In this document: positions 26,498 to 35,710 of the stretch, in pieces
Numbering within the stretch: position 1 is the first letter of the stretch
Layout of the letters: every line of letters begins with the position of its first letter
Assembly: GCA_002375695.1 (NCBI GenBank)
Contig: DFMO01000015.1
Span: 232,114 to 296,113 of the forward strand
Direction: 5' to 3'
Length of the DNA: 64,000 nt
Source: Flavobacteriaceae bacterium UBA3591
GTDB lineage: Bacteria; Bacteroidota; Bacteroidia; Flavobacteriales; Flavobacteriaceae
Notes under the pieces: model-generated
Told to the model about the DNA's origin: nothing
Seen by the model: only the letters and a program-made list of their open reading frames with translations
Databases searched by the model: none
Program-made: the position numbers and the translations under genes

Positions 26498-27304
26498 ATG
26501 ATAATACCAAAAAGCAAAGAAGAAATTGAATTAATGCGTGAAAGCGCATTAGTTGTATCGCGGACCTTAGGTATGCTTGCCAAGGAAGTAAAACCTGGAG
26601 TAACTACCAACCAGTTAAATAAAATGGCCGAAGACTTTATAAGAAGTCAAGGTGCAATTCCTGGTTTTCTCGGGCTTTACGATTGTCCTTCCACGCTTTT
26701 AACAAGTGTAAACGACGCTGTAGTTCACGGTCTTCCTACAGATGTTCCTTTAAAAGAAGGTGATATTGTGGCAATAGATTGCGGTGCGATAAAAAATGAA
26801 TTTTACGGAGACCACGCCTATACTTTTGAAGTAGGTGAAGTAGACCCAGAAGTACAAAAATTGCTTCGCATAACGAAAGAATCACTTTATATTGGTATTC
26901 GCGAATTTAAAGCTGGAAATCGCGTTGGTGATGTTGGCTATGCTATTCAAAAGTATTGTGAAGCTCACGGTTACGGAGTGGTAAGAGAGCTTGTAGGCCA
27001 CGGTTTAGGCCGAAAAATGCACGAAGACCCCGAATTACCCAACTACGGTCGTCGTGGAAGAGGTAAAAAATTTATTGAAGGAATGACTATCGCTTTAGAA
27101 CCTATGATTAATATGGGTACTCATAAAGTTAAACAGTTAAGCGACGGGTGGACAATTGTAACTCGCGATGGACAACCAAGTGCACATTTTGAACACAACA
27201 TTGCCCTCGTGGATGGTAAACCCGAATTACTTTCAACTTTTGATTACGTATACGAAGCTTTAGGTATTAAAAGCGACGAAGAAGATGAGTTTAGAGCCAA
27301 ATAA
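26498..27304 (+). CDS. map: Methionine aminopeptidase, type I
   Basis: Removes the initiator methionine from nascent proteins. All five metal ligands are present: Asp94, Asp105, His168, Glu201 and Glu232, in IDCGAIKNEFYGDHAYTF, VGHGLGRKMHED, ALEPM and FEHNIAL. The substrate-binding His77 is in NDAVVHGLP. 268 residues is usual. It is 4 bases after the HAD gene and 90 bases before the methyltransferase. Confidence 0.96.
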   Translation: MIIPKSKEEIELMRESALVVSRTLGMLAKEVKPGVTTNQLNKMAEDFIRSQGAIPGFLGLYDCPSTLLTSVNDAVVHGLPTDVPLKEGDIVAIDCGAIKNEFYGDHAYTFEVGEVDPEVQKLLRITKESLYIGIREFKAGNRVGDVGYAIQKYCEAHGYGVVRELVGHGLGRKMHEDPELPNYGRRGRGKKFIEGMTIALEPMINMGTHKVKQLSDGWTIVTRDGQPSAHFEHNIALVDGKPELLSTFDYVYEALGIKSDEEDEFRAK

Positions 27305-27394
27305 ATATGGCTCTAAATTTTTCAAAACAATTGCTTTAAAAGTGAAATTTGCAATTAACCATTTAAATTGAGGCTACTTTAAGACTGCAATCGC

Positions 27395-28159
27395 TTGTTT
27401 AAAAAACTTCTAAATACAATTCCACGGCCGTTACTCATTAGATTGAGTATAATAGGCAGGCCCGTACTTGCCTTTTTTTTAAGAGGAAACAAATATACAG
27501 ACCCTATTGATGGTAAATCGTACCGTAAATTTTTACCGTACGGTTATGAAAATGTTAGAAACAATGTGCTCTCCCCCGGAACCTTATCGCTGGAGCGCCA
27601 CAGATTGTTTTGGTTGTATCTTAAAAATGAAACAGGGTTTTTTACCGAAAATATAAAAGTGCTTCACTTTGCGCCCGAACAAGCGTTTTATAAGAAATTC
27701 AGAAAGATGAAAAATCTGGATTACACTACTACCGATTTAAATTCACCCATAGCCGATGTAAAAGCAGATATTTGCGATTTACCTTTCGAAAACGACCAAT
27801 TCGACTTTATAATCTGCAATCACGTTTTAGAACATATTCCAGACGATACCAAGGCGATGCAAGAAATTTTTAGGGTGTTAGCACCGGGTGGAACGGCAAT
27901 ACTTCAAGTTCCATATAAGGCCAATTTAAAACATACTTTTGAAGACGACAGCATTACCGATCCTACCGAACGTGCAAAGATTTTTGGGCAATACGACCAC
28001 GTGCGCGTGTACGGAATGGATTATTTTGCAAAGTTAGAAAGTATTGGGTTTACGGTAAAAGCCGTGGATTACACAAAAACACTTTCTGATGCAGCGGTTG
28101 AAAAATACAGACTACCAAAAGGAGAATTAATTCCTGTTTGCAAAAAGTTAATTGCTTAA
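27395..28159 (+). CDS. Class I SAM-dependent methyltransferase
   Basis: 254 residues. The SAM-binding core starts with VLHFAPEQAFYKKF (motif I, degenerate), continues with DYTTTDLNSPIADVKADICDLPF (acid loop and motif II) and FDFIICNHVLEHIPDD, then the post-motif LAPGGTAILQVPYK. The N-terminus SIIGRPVLAFFLRGNKYTDPIDGKSYRKFLPYGY is typical of the Bacteroidota family. The start is TTG at 27395, since no ATG lies upstream in frame near the beginning of the homologous region. The last 12 bases overlap apbE, tail to tail. The target of methylation is unknown. Confidence 0.86.
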   Translation: MFKKLLNTIPRPLLIRLSIIGRPVLAFFLRGNKYTDPIDGKSYRKFLPYGYENVRNNVLSPGTLSLERHRLFWLYLKNETGFFTENIKVLHFAPEQAFYKKFRKMKNLDYTTTDLNSPIADVKADICDLPFENDQFDFIICNHVLEHIPDDTKAMQEIFRVLAPGGTAILQVPYKANLKHTFEDDSITDPTERAKIFGQYDHVRVYGMDYFAKLESIGFTVKAVDYTKTLSDAAVEKYRLPKGELIPVCKKLIA

Positions 28160-29155
28160 CCGCATTTTAAAACCATTTGTGATATAAACTTGATGATTTT
28201 GAAGCGAGTCGTTATAAGTTAAATACGCTTCAATATTAGGCAACTTATCTAGCAATGTTTTTGATTTTTCCAACCCTAAGGCCATAAACGAAGTTGCATA
28301 AGCATCGGCTAAGGCACAAGTTGGCGCAACAACCGTAGCGCTTGTAACATCGCTCTTTTCGGCCGAACCGGTTAGCGGATTTAAAGTGTGAACGTATCGC
28401 TTTCCTGTAAGGGAATCTATTCTAAATTTTCGGTAATTTCCAGAAGATGCCATCGCTTCATTCTTTAACTGGAGGGTCGCGGCTAAACTCCTATTTTCCA
28501 ATTCAGAATCTACGGCTTCAATGCCCACTACCCACTTTTTATTTGAATTGCGATTTTCACCTTTGGTTAATATTTCACCCCCTAATTCAATTAAATAATC
28601 GGTAGCACCTTTAGATTCTAAATAACTGCCTAAACGGTCAATCCCGTACCCTTTGGCAACTGCATTAAAGTCGAAATAGATTTGTGGCAATTCTTTAAAA
28701 ACAGTGCCATCTTCTTTAATTTTCACCTTATTAAATCCAACATATTGCATTAGCGAATCCAAAGTGGTACTATCTATATTTTGCAAAGGTTTTACATCGC
28801 CAAAGCCGTAAGCATTACGTAAAACCCCAATAGTTGGATCAAAATATCCGTTGGTTTTGTTAAAAACTTCTTTTGAAATTTTAAAAACTTCTTTAAAAAT
28901 AGAATCTACAACAATTGTGCTATCGCCTTTATTAATTTTGGAAATTTTACTGCCAGGCATATATGTGCTTACAGATTGGTTTACAACGGCAATAACCGAG
29001 TCTAACCCCTTTTTAAAATCGATATTCTCTTCAGAATAAAATTGAATATTATAGGTAGTTCCAAAGGCTTCACCTTGTAAAAATTTGGGTTGCGGCGCTT
29101 CTTCTTCACAGAATATAAAAAGAAATATTAGGGGTAAAAAGAGTAGCTTTTTCAT
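28148..29155 (-). CDS. apbE: FAD:protein FMN transferase, lipoprotein
   Basis: ApbE attaches FMN covalently to threonines of NqrB and NqrC. 335 residues with lipoprotein signal MKKLLFLPLIFLFIFC (Cys16). Characteristic motifs are GEAFGTTYNI, STYMPGSKISKIN, FDFNAVAKGYGIDRL, YLIELGGEILTKG, and the Mg/FAD motif SGNYRKFR…YVHTLNP. The nqr operon lies immediately to the right on the same strand, and both NqrB and NqrC carry target threonines, so the two act together. It overlaps the upstream 120-residue gene by 4 bases (TCAT), so both are translated as a pair. Confidence 0.95.
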   Translation of the reverse strand: MKKLLFLPLIFLFIFCEEEAPQPKFLQGEAFGTTYNIQFYSEENIDFKKGLDSVIAVVNQSVSTYMPGSKISKINKGDSTIVVDSIFKEVFKISKEVFNKTNGYFDPTIGVLRNAYGFGDVKPLQNIDSTTLDSLMQYVGFNKVKIKEDGTVFKELPQIYFDFNAVAKGYGIDRLGSYLESKGATDYLIELGGEILTKGENRNSNKKWVVGIEAVDSELENRSLAATLQLKNEAMASSGNYRKFRIDSLTGKRYVHTLNPLTGSAEKSDVTSATVVAPTCALADAYATSFMALGLEKSKTLLDKLPNIEAYLTYNDSLQNHQVYITNGFKMRLSN

Positions 29156-29514
29156 ATAATTTCTTGTAAACCTTTGTACACTACTGTGTAATCTTCATTT
29201 TTTATAACCGGTTTACCATAGTCACTCCCGTGACCCAAACCTACACCAGCATAGTAAGTTTTAGCTTCAAATTTATTTGCGTGTTGTTTAATTGTTTGCA
29301 TAAAAACAGGGTCATACGCGTGAGCATCTTGTGGGTAGCTTATTGCGCGAACAATTATAAAGTGTAATTCTTTGTTTTTTAGCGCGACAAATTGCGGGTC
29401 GCGTTTAAGTTTAGAATTAACACCTAAAAATTCGAAACCATCTTTTTCTAACTGTTTTCCCACAATATTCATTGCGAGATTGTGCAATTCTTGTTCGTTT
29501 AGTTTTTCATTCAT
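29152..29514 (-). CDS. Small soluble companion protein of apbE/nqr
   Basis: 120 residues, no signal peptide or membrane helix. The sequence LNEQELHNLAMNIVGKQLEKDGFEFLGVNSKLKRDPQFVALKNKEL reads as a small alpha/beta protein. In Bacteroidota genomes such proteins are, as I recall, sometimes labelled Na+-NQR subunit F, but no [2Fe-2S] or flavin motif is present, so that label seems to come from proximity only. It shares a 4-base overlap with apbE. Its function is unknown; a role in flavinylation or NQR assembly is a guess from context. Confidence 0.8.
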   Translation of the reverse strand: MNEKLNEQELHNLAMNIVGKQLEKDGFEFLGVNSKLKRDPQFVALKNKELHFIIVRAISYPQDAHAYDPVFMQTIKQHANKFEAKTYYAGVGLGHGSDYGKPVIKNEDYTVVYKGLQEII

Positions 29515-29524
29515 AGCTAGGAAA

Positions 29525-29532
29525 CAAATTTA
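29525..29532 (-). promoter_or_regulatory. Promoter -7 box for the 120-residue gene and apbE (TAAATTTG)
   Basis: CAAATTTA on the + strand is TAAATTTG on the minus strand, 11 bases before the ATG at 29514. It would allow apbE to be transcribed apart from the nqr operon, in keeping with the terminator at 29571-29605. Confidence 0.5.
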
Positions 29533-29570
29533 CGAATAATAGAAATTAATAGTTTATAAGCAATTGCATA

Positions 29571-29605
29571 AAAAAACCGCTTCGAAAATTATGAAGCGGT
29601 TTTTT
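29571..29605 (-). terminator. Terminator after nqrF
   Basis: AAAAAACCGCTTC and GAAGCGGTTTTTT form a 13-bp stem around a 9-base loop, 22 bases past nqrF. It separates the nqr operon from apbE. Confidence 0.9.
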
Positions 29606-29626
29606 AAAGTTTGTAATAAAGTTTGA

Positions 29627-30937
29627 CTATCCTCCGAAATCATCAAAACGGATGTTCTCATCAGGGATTCCGAAGTCTTCGCCCATTTTTTGAACCGCTT
29701 GGTTCATCAATGGAGGACCACAGAAATACAGTTCAATATCTTCGGGTGCTTCGTGATGGTTTAAGTAATTATCTATTACCACTTGGTGAATAAAGCCTAC
29801 AAAACCATCTCCTTCTTCATCGTGAATATCTTTTTTCACTTTCCAGTTATCTTCTTCCATTGGTTCAGATAGTGCTAAATAGAATTTAAAGTTTGGAAAC
29901 TCATCTTCTAATTGCTTAAAGTGATCTAAATAGAATAATTCTCTCTTTGAACGCCCACCGTACCAATAAGTTACTTTTCTGCCAGTTTTAAGGGTTTTGA
30001 ATAAGTGATAAAGGTGAGAACGCATAGGTGCCATTCCTGCTCCACCACCAACGTATAGCATTTCGGCATCTGATGGATTAATAAAGAATTCACCATAAGG
30101 GCCCGAAATAGTAACCTTGTCGCCTTCTTTACAATTAAAGATATAAGACGAAGCAATACCCGGATTTACATCCATCCATCCACCTTTTGCACGGTCGAAT
30201 GGTGGAGTTGCAATACGAACATTAAGCATAATTTCGCGACCTTCGGCTGGGTAAGAGGCCATAGAGTAAGCTCTTTCAACCGTTTCAGTATTTTTCATTA
30301 CTAGTGGCCACAATTTAAACTTGTCCCACTCTTCTTGAAATTTGTCGGGTCTATCGTGTTCTTCGGGGTGGGCTGTAATATCCATATCTTCAAATTTAAT
30401 CTCACAAGGTGGAATTTCAATTTGAATATAACCTCCCGCTTTGTAGTTCATATCTTCAGGAATTTCAACTACAAATTCTTTAATAAATGATGCTACGTTA
30501 TAATTTCTAACAACGGTAGCTTCCCATTTTTTAATTCCGAATACTTCTTCCGGAATTGTGATATTCATGTCTTGTTTAACTTTTACTTGGCAAGATAATC
30601 GAGCTCCTGCTTGTAATTCTTTTCTGGTAAAGTGAGGCGTTTCGGTAGGTAATGCTTCACCACCACCAGAATTTACGTGACACTCGCACTGAATACAAGT
30701 ACCTCCACCACCGCAGGCAGAAGGAAGAAATATTTTTTCGCTTCCAAGTGTAGATAAAAGAGTTCCACCACTTTCTACTTCAATTACTTTTTCATCATTA
30801 ATGGTAATTTTTACTGGTCCAGAGGGAGAAAGTTTCTGTTTAGTAAAAAGTAATAATGCAACCAACAGCAACGTTAAAACCAAAAAGGCAATAACAGTTA
30901 CTATAATTACTCCTAATGTGCTTACTGCTAAAAACAT
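29627..30937 (-). CDS. nqrF: Na+-translocating NADH:quinone reductase subunit F
   Basis: NADH-oxidising entry subunit of Na+-NQR. The N-terminal membrane helix is at residues about 8-32. The [2Fe-2S] domain holds Cys75, Cys81, Cys84 and Cys116 (CGGGGTCIQC, then SC). FAD binding uses RAYSMASYP, and NADH binding uses YVGGGAGMAPMRSHL and the terminal FCGPPLMNQAV. The C-terminus EN-IRFDDFGG is typical. 436 residues is slightly above the 407-410 seen in Vibrio. It is last in the operon, one base after nqrE. Confidence 0.97.
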   Translation of the reverse strand: MFLAVSTLGVIIVTVIAFLVLTLLLVALLLFTKQKLSPSGPVKITINDEKVIEVESGGTLLSTLGSEKIFLPSACGGGGTCIQCECHVNSGGGEALPTETPHFTRKELQAGARLSCQVKVKQDMNITIPEEVFGIKKWEATVVRNYNVASFIKEFVVEIPEDMNYKAGGYIQIEIPPCEIKFEDMDITAHPEEHDRPDKFQEEWDKFKLWPLVMKNTETVERAYSMASYPAEGREIMLNVRIATPPFDRAKGGWMDVNPGIASSYIFNCKEGDKVTISGPYGEFFINPSDAEMLYVGGGAGMAPMRSHLYHLFKTLKTGRKVTYWYGGRSKRELFYLDHFKQLEDEFPNFKFYLALSEPMEEDNWKVKKDIHDEEGDGFVGFIHQVVIDNYLNHHEAPEDIELYFCGPPLMNQAVQKMGEDFGIPDENIRFDDFGG

Positions 30938-30938
30938 A

Positions 30939-31679
30939 CTATTGCTTCGTTATAGTTGACACTTCAACCGTTTGCTCGGTTTCTGTATTATTGTTTTGAA
31001 TTTGTTCAGATTGAATTCCTATATTTTCAGGCTGCCCTTCGAGTGATGAAGTATCCTCATCGCCACCCGTTAACATTCCTCCAAAGCTCATAAAACCTAT
31101 AGCCATTAATCCTGTAATAATAAAGGTAATTCCTAATCCTCTAAGTGGTGCTGGTACGTTTGAATAACGTATTTTTTCGCGAATGGCGGCAATTGCTACA
31201 ATGGCTAAAAACCATCCAATTCCTGAACTAATACCGTAATTTAAAGCCAAACCTAAAGTAGCAATTTCGCGAGATTGCATAAATAAAGAACCTCCCAAAA
31301 TAGCACAGTTTACAGCAATAAGCGGTAAAAAGATACCCAACGAATTATATAGTGAAGGAGAAAACTTTTCTACTACAATTTCAACTAATTGCACCATCGT
31401 TGCAATGGTGGCAATAAAAAGAATAAACGATAAAAAGCTAAGGTCGTATGCTGCGTATTCTTCGCCTAACCATATAAGGGCTCCATCTTTTAATATATAT
31501 TGGTCTAACAACCAGTTTATAGGTACAGTTACGGCAAGTACAAAAATTACTGCAGCACCTAGACCTACTGCGGTCGATACTTTTTTAGAAACAGCAAGGT
31601 AAGAACACATTCCTAAAAATGTAGCAAATACCATATTGTCTATAAAAATCGATTTAAAAAATAACTCTATGTGTTCCAT
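30939..31679 (-). CDS. nqrE: Na+-translocating NADH:quinone reductase subunit E
   Basis: A six-helix inner-membrane subunit that, with NqrD, holds an iron centre. Two cysteines of the membrane halves are visible: Cys in LGMCSYLAVS (residue about 25) and in NCAILGGSLF. The protein is 246 residues, longer than the roughly 200 typical of proteobacteria, because of a hydrophilic acidic/Gln-rich tail of about 45 residues after LTGG. The function of the tail is unknown. nqrD is 73 bases upstream. Confidence 0.95.
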   Translation of the reverse strand: MEHIELFFKSIFIDNMVFATFLGMCSYLAVSKKVSTAVGLGAAVIFVLAVTVPINWLLDQYILKDGALIWLGEEYAAYDLSFLSFILFIATIATMVQLVEIVVEKFSPSLYNSLGIFLPLIAVNCAILGGSLFMQSREIATLGLALNYGISSGIGWFLAIVAIAAIREKIRYSNVPAPLRGLGITFIITGLMAIGFMSFGGMLTGGDEDTSSLEGQPENIGIQSEQIQNNNTETEQTVEVSTITKQ

Positions 31680-31752
31680 TTTTTCTATGATTGAAATTGC
31701 AACTAAAGAATATCAAGAAAACTACCTGCTATTCTATGATACTGCTAATTTT

Positions 31753-32397
31753 TTATTCTTCTATTAAGTCTTTATTTCGAGCGCGTTGTACCCAAATTAT
31801 TAATCCAACTATAATTAATGCCATTGGCGACAACAACATAAATCCGTTGTTTTCGTATCCAAGCGCGTATACACCTGTTTTAGTAATTGGGTCTCCTAAA
31901 ACTGGGAAACCTAATAATGTACCAGAACCAAGTAATTCTCTAAAAAATCCTACGATAATTAAAATTACACCGTACCCAGCAGCATTACCAATTCCGTCTA
32001 AAAACGATCTCCACGGACCATTACCTAATGCAAAAGCCTCAAAACGCCCCATGATAATACAGTTGGTAATAATAAGACCAATAAATACAGAAAGCTCTTT
32101 ACTTAACGAATATGCAAATGCTTTTAAAACTTGATCTACAATAATTACTAGAGAAGCTACAACAATTAGCTGTACAATAATTCTAATTTTTGAAGGTATA
32201 ATATTTCTCATTAAAGAAATTACCACGTTACCAATACCCATTACTGCGAGTACCGATATAGCCATAACTATAGATGCTTTAAGCTGCGCTGTAATAGCCA
32301 ATGCCGAGCAAATACCCAATACCTGAATTGTAATAGGGTTATTATCTGCTAAAGGATCTAAAATAAGCTTACTGTCTTTTTTTGATAGCAATCCCAT
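31753..32397 (-). CDS. nqrD: Na+-translocating NADH:quinone reductase subunit D
   Basis: A six-helix membrane subunit, homologous to NqrE with opposite topology. The two conserved Cys motifs are LGICSALAITAQL (residue about 29) and TNCIIMGRFEAFAL (residue about 113), whose thiols ligate the iron between NqrD and NqrE. 214 residues is normal. nqrC ends 3 bases before its start. Confidence 0.96.
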   Translation of the reverse strand: MGLLSKKDSKLILDPLADNNPITIQVLGICSALAITAQLKASIVMAISVLAVMGIGNVVISLMRNIIPSKIRIIVQLIVVASLVIIVDQVLKAFAYSLSKELSVFIGLIITNCIIMGRFEAFALGNGPWRSFLDGIGNAAGYGVILIIVGFFRELLGSGTLLGFPVLGDPITKTGVYALGYENNGFMLLSPMALIIVGLIIWVQRARNKDLIEE

Positions 32398-32400
32398 AAT

Positions 32401-33150
32401 TTATTGATTTAAAGATTTTAAATAAGGAAGGTACATTTTCATATCCTTTTTAATCATTGCTGTCACCCCGTCGCCGGTAATGGTTGCACCTGCAATTGCG
32501 TCTACCTTATTATCAGTTTTATTTTCGTTTATTGGGTCGTTGTTTCCTTTTGCAACAGTAATACCTTTAAAGACATCGCCATCTAAAACGTGTTCGCCAG
32601 TAAAGTCGTCCATAAAGTAACGTTGCTTAATTTCGGCTCCAAGACCTGGCGTTTCTCCAGCGTGATCAAAAAATACACCTTGTACTACCAGCGATTTATC
32701 TACTGCAACAAAGCCCCAAATAGCATCCCAAAGACCTTTGCCTCGCATTGGCACTACGTAAAGCGTTTTACCGTCTTTTTCACCAATAAAAAGTGGCAGT
32801 CTACGCTGGTAGTTTGGATCTTTAGCTTTGGTTTCTTCTTTTTTAATATCTATTAGGTAAGCTTCAGGATTTTCGGTTACCTCATCTCCTTGTATTACTA
32901 TTTGCTTAGTAATATATTTTGAAAAGGCTTCTTCAACCTTATCGGTAGAGATAAAAGTAATGTCGCCACTCCCTTCGTTACCATTAACGCCTATGGCGTA
33001 TAGAATATTCTGCATTTTTTCAAAACGCTCGTTCAGCGTTATTTTACTCTTTAGTCCCTGAGCAATTCCGGCTAAAAGAGACCCCACTACAATTACCATA
33101 ATCACTGCAAAGATTATAGTATAAGAGTTTTTATCTGTATTCCTTGCCAT
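32401..33150 (-). CDS. nqrC: Na+-translocating NADH:quinone reductase subunit C
   Basis: Periplasmic flavoprotein subunit with one N-terminal membrane helix (residues about 10-31). The FMN attachment site is the Thr in DAIAGATITGDGV, agreeing with the ApbE target pattern Dxx(S/A/T)GAT. LWDAIWGFVAVD and FFDHAGETPGLGAEI are conserved in the family. It should be flavinylated by the adjacent ApbE. nqrB lies 2 bases upstream. Confidence 0.97.
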   Translation of the reverse strand: MARNTDKNSYTIIFAVIMVIVVGSLLAGIAQGLKSKITLNERFEKMQNILYAIGVNGNEGSGDITFISTDKVEEAFSKYITKQIVIQGDEVTENPEAYLIDIKKEETKAKDPNYQRRLPLFIGEKDGKTLYVVPMRGKGLWDAIWGFVAVDKSLVVQGVFFDHAGETPGLGAEIKQRYFMDDFTGEHVLDGDVFKGITVAKGNNDPINENKTDNKVDAIAGATITGDGVTAMIKKDMKMYLPYLKSLNQ

Positions 33151-33152
33151 GA

Positions 33153-34352
33153 TTACGCTGTTTTAGCTTTTAAACGTTTCATTCTTTTCTTAATATTTCC
33201 TTGTAACACATAGTGATCTATGGTTGGTGCAAATACGTTCATTAGCAAAATTGCCAACATAACACCTTCTGGATAAGCAGGGTTGAATACGCGAATTAAA
33301 ACCGAGATAAACCCAATTAAAAATCCGTAAATCCATTTCCCTTTGTTGGTTTGTGAGGCTGTAACAGGATCTGTAGCCATATAAACAATACCAAATGCTA
33401 ACCCACCAATAATTAGGTGATGCCAAAATGTTTCGCTCATTAAACCATAGAAACTACTGCCACTTGTAATAATACCTGCATCTACAACTCCGTTAAAAAT
33501 AAGCCCCATTGCTAATGCACCAAGCACTGCAGAAAGCATTATTCTCCAACTACCAATTTTAGTGTAAATTAAAAATGCAGCGCCTAACAGAATAAGAAAC
33601 GTTGAAGTTTCCCCTACCGAACCTGGTATAAAGCCCCAGAAGCTGTCCCACATACTATAAACAGGTTCTTGATTTTGCGCTAGACTCCCTAAAATAGTTT
33701 CGCCCGAAATTGCATCTGGTGTGCCAGCCGCTTCGCGTGCGCCGTGAACCCAAACTTTATCACCACTCATCCAAGTAGGATATGCAAAGAATAAAAATGC
33801 ACGAATAGTAAGTGCCGGATTCAAAATGTTCATTCCCGTACCACCAAATACTTCTTTACCTATTACTACTCCAAAGATTACTGCAACGGCAAGCATCCAC
33901 AACGGAATATCTACCGGCACAATAAGTGGCACAAGCATACCGGTTACTAGGTAACCTTCTTCTACTTCGTGACCCTTAATTACAGCAAAAATAAATTCTA
34001 CTACAAGACCTACAATGTACGATACTAACACAAGCGGTAAAACCGTCCAAGCTCCTAGCAAAAAGTTATCCCAAGTAAAAAAGTTAGCCAGGGGATCCAA
34101 CCTTAAAGTATTATCGATAGCTGCGTAATGTTGGTAACCTGCGTTAAATATTCCAAATATTAAACACGGAACAAGCGCCATAATTACGGTATTCATGGTA
34201 CGCTTTAAATCGTCTACCACACGTACGTGCGATCCCGAATGTGTTGTTTCATTAGGGGTATATAAAAAGGTATGCAATGCATTAAATGCGGGGGCCATTT
34301 TTGTGCCCTTGTATTGCTCCTTTAGCTTATGTAAATTCTGTTTCAATCCCAT
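33153..34352 (-). CDS. nqrB: Na+-translocating NADH:quinone reductase subunit B
   Basis: Membrane subunit carrying covalent FMN and riboflavin and thought to provide the Na+ channel. Ten hydrophobic segments are seen. The FMN site is the Thr in PDAISGETILGSL; the family form is SGAT, so the alanine is replaced by Glu here, which deserves checking against relatives. FGGTGMNILNPALTIRAFLFFAYP and MATDPVTASQT are hallmark motifs. 399 residues is normal. nqrA ends 5 bases upstream. Confidence 0.97.
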   Translation of the reverse strand: MGLKQNLHKLKEQYKGTKMAPAFNALHTFLYTPNETTHSGSHVRVVDDLKRTMNTVIMALVPCLIFGIFNAGYQHYAAIDNTLRLDPLANFFTWDNFLLGAWTVLPLVLVSYIVGLVVEFIFAVIKGHEVEEGYLVTGMLVPLIVPVDIPLWMLAVAVIFGVVIGKEVFGGTGMNILNPALTIRAFLFFAYPTWMSGDKVWVHGAREAAGTPDAISGETILGSLAQNQEPVYSMWDSFWGFIPGSVGETSTFLILLGAAFLIYTKIGSWRIMLSAVLGALAMGLIFNGVVDAGIITSGSSFYGLMSETFWHHLIIGGLAFGIVYMATDPVTASQTNKGKWIYGFLIGFISVLIRVFNPAYPEGVMLAILLMNVFAPTIDHYVLQGNIKKRMKRLKAKTA

Positions 34353-34357
34353 AGCAA

Positions 34358-35710
34358 TTATCCTATTTCTTTATACATTAAATCAAGACCGTTCCTGATA
34401 ATTTGTTGATGTGGTTGCTTACTTACACACACAAATTCGGTAAGTGCAAAATCTTCTGGAGCCACCTCATACATTCCTAAAGCTTCCATTTCATCTAAAT
34501 CTTGATACAGACAAGATTTTAGCATTTGAAGCGGATACATATCTAGAGGAAAAACTTCTTCATAACTACCCGTAACAACAAAATTACGGTGCTCTCCATT
34601 GGTATTGGTATCTAAATCGTACTTTTTATTTGGCATTAACCAAGAAAAAGTAAGTGCTCTTGAAGTAGAAATTTTATCAAAAACTGGCTTATTCCAACCA
34701 AAAAGCTCATAATCATCACCCTCTGGTATTACCGACACAGTATTGCTGTAATAACCCAAGTGTCCTTTAGGCGAAATTTTATCTCCTGTAAGAACATCTC
34801 CGCTAATTACACGAACGTGCTCGTTATTTAAACCAGAATCGTACACAAAGGTAGAAACCTCTGCTCCTATTTTAGTTCTGTAATATTTTGGCGATTTTAC
34901 TTCAGATCCTGCTAAAGCTACAATGCGCTCTGCATTAAACTTACCAGTAAGCAATAATTCGCCAATAATAACTAAGTCTTGCGGAGCAATAGTCCAAACA
35001 ATTTCACCTTTATTAACCGGAGCCACCTTATTAATAAGAGTACCAACATTTCCTGCAGGATGCGGTCCAGAAACATTATAAAGCGTAATATCTTTTAAGC
35101 CGTTAAATGGTGAAGACCCACTTTTACCAACCCCAACGTGCACTTTACCGCTAGTAAGCTTACTTAATGCAGTTAAAGCAGTCTGAAGTTCTTTTTCTTT
35201 ACCTTGTAAAGAAAAATCGCAATCGTTGGCCAAAGGAGCTGTACTTAACGCCGATATAAATATATCGCGAGGTTCGCGCTCAGTATCAGCGACAACCGCG
35301 TATGGGCGCTGCATAATAAAGGGCCAGCAACCAGACTCCAACAAGCGCGCCTTAATAGCTTCGGCACTTGAAGTTTCTGGGCTTAACACACCAAAATCTT
35401 TATAGGTGTCTTGCGAATCTGCCTCAATTAAAAGTTCAGTAATAACTCGTTTTGCGCCGCGTGAAATTTTTGTAAGTGTCCCGCTCACAGGAGAGACAAA
35501 CTTTACAATTTCATTGCTTTTGGAATAGAAAATAGTTTCACCAGCTTGAACTTTACCACCCTCTTTAACCACCATTTTTGGAGTGACAAGATGAAAATCG
35601 GAAGGTCTAATTGCGAAAGTTCTAGATCGCGGAGCGTTCGATATTGTTTTATCTGCTTCGCCCACTAAATTGATGGTAAGACCTTTTTTAATTTTAATGT
35701 CTTTGGACAT
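34358..35710 (-). CDS. nqrA: Na+-translocating NADH:quinone reductase subunit A
   Basis: Cytoplasmic, quinone-associated subunit of Na+-NQR, first gene in the operon. The N-terminus KIKKGLTINLVGEADK, the RSRTFAIRPSDFHLVTPKMVVKEGGKVQAGETIF segment and the barrel-sandwich domain (PVSGTLTKISRGAKR) are typical, as is the C-terminal CVSKQPHQQIIRNGLDLM. 450 residues is normal. With NqrB-F it pumps Na+ while passing electrons from NADH to (mena)quinone. Confidence 0.96.
   Translation of the reverse strand: MSKDIKIKKGLTINLVGEADKTISNAPRSRTFAIRPSDFHLVTPKMVVKEGGKVQAGETIFYSKSNEIVKFVSPVSGTLTKISRGAKRVITELLIEADSQDTYKDFGVLSPETSSAEAIKARLLESGCWPFIMQRPYAVVADTEREPRDIFISALSTAPLANDCDFSLQGKEKELQTALTALSKLTSGKVHVGVGKSGSSPFNGLKDITLYNVSGPHPAGNVGTLINKVAPVNKGEIVWTIAPQDLVIIGELLLTGKFNAERIVALAGSEVKSPKYYRTKIGAEVSTFVYDSGLNNEHVRVISGDVLTGDKISPKGHLGYYSNTVSVIPEGDDYELFGWNKPVFDKISTSRALTFSWLMPNKKYDLDTNTNGEHRNFVVTGSYEEVFPLDMYPLQMLKSCLYQDLDEMEALGMYEVAPEDFALTEFVCVSKQPHQQIIRNGLDLMYKEIG

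Noticed and set aside
29152..29514. Annotation of the 120-residue gene as NQR subunit F
   Set aside because: It has no iron-sulfur cysteines or flavin motifs, and the true nqrF is the adjacent 436-residue gene.
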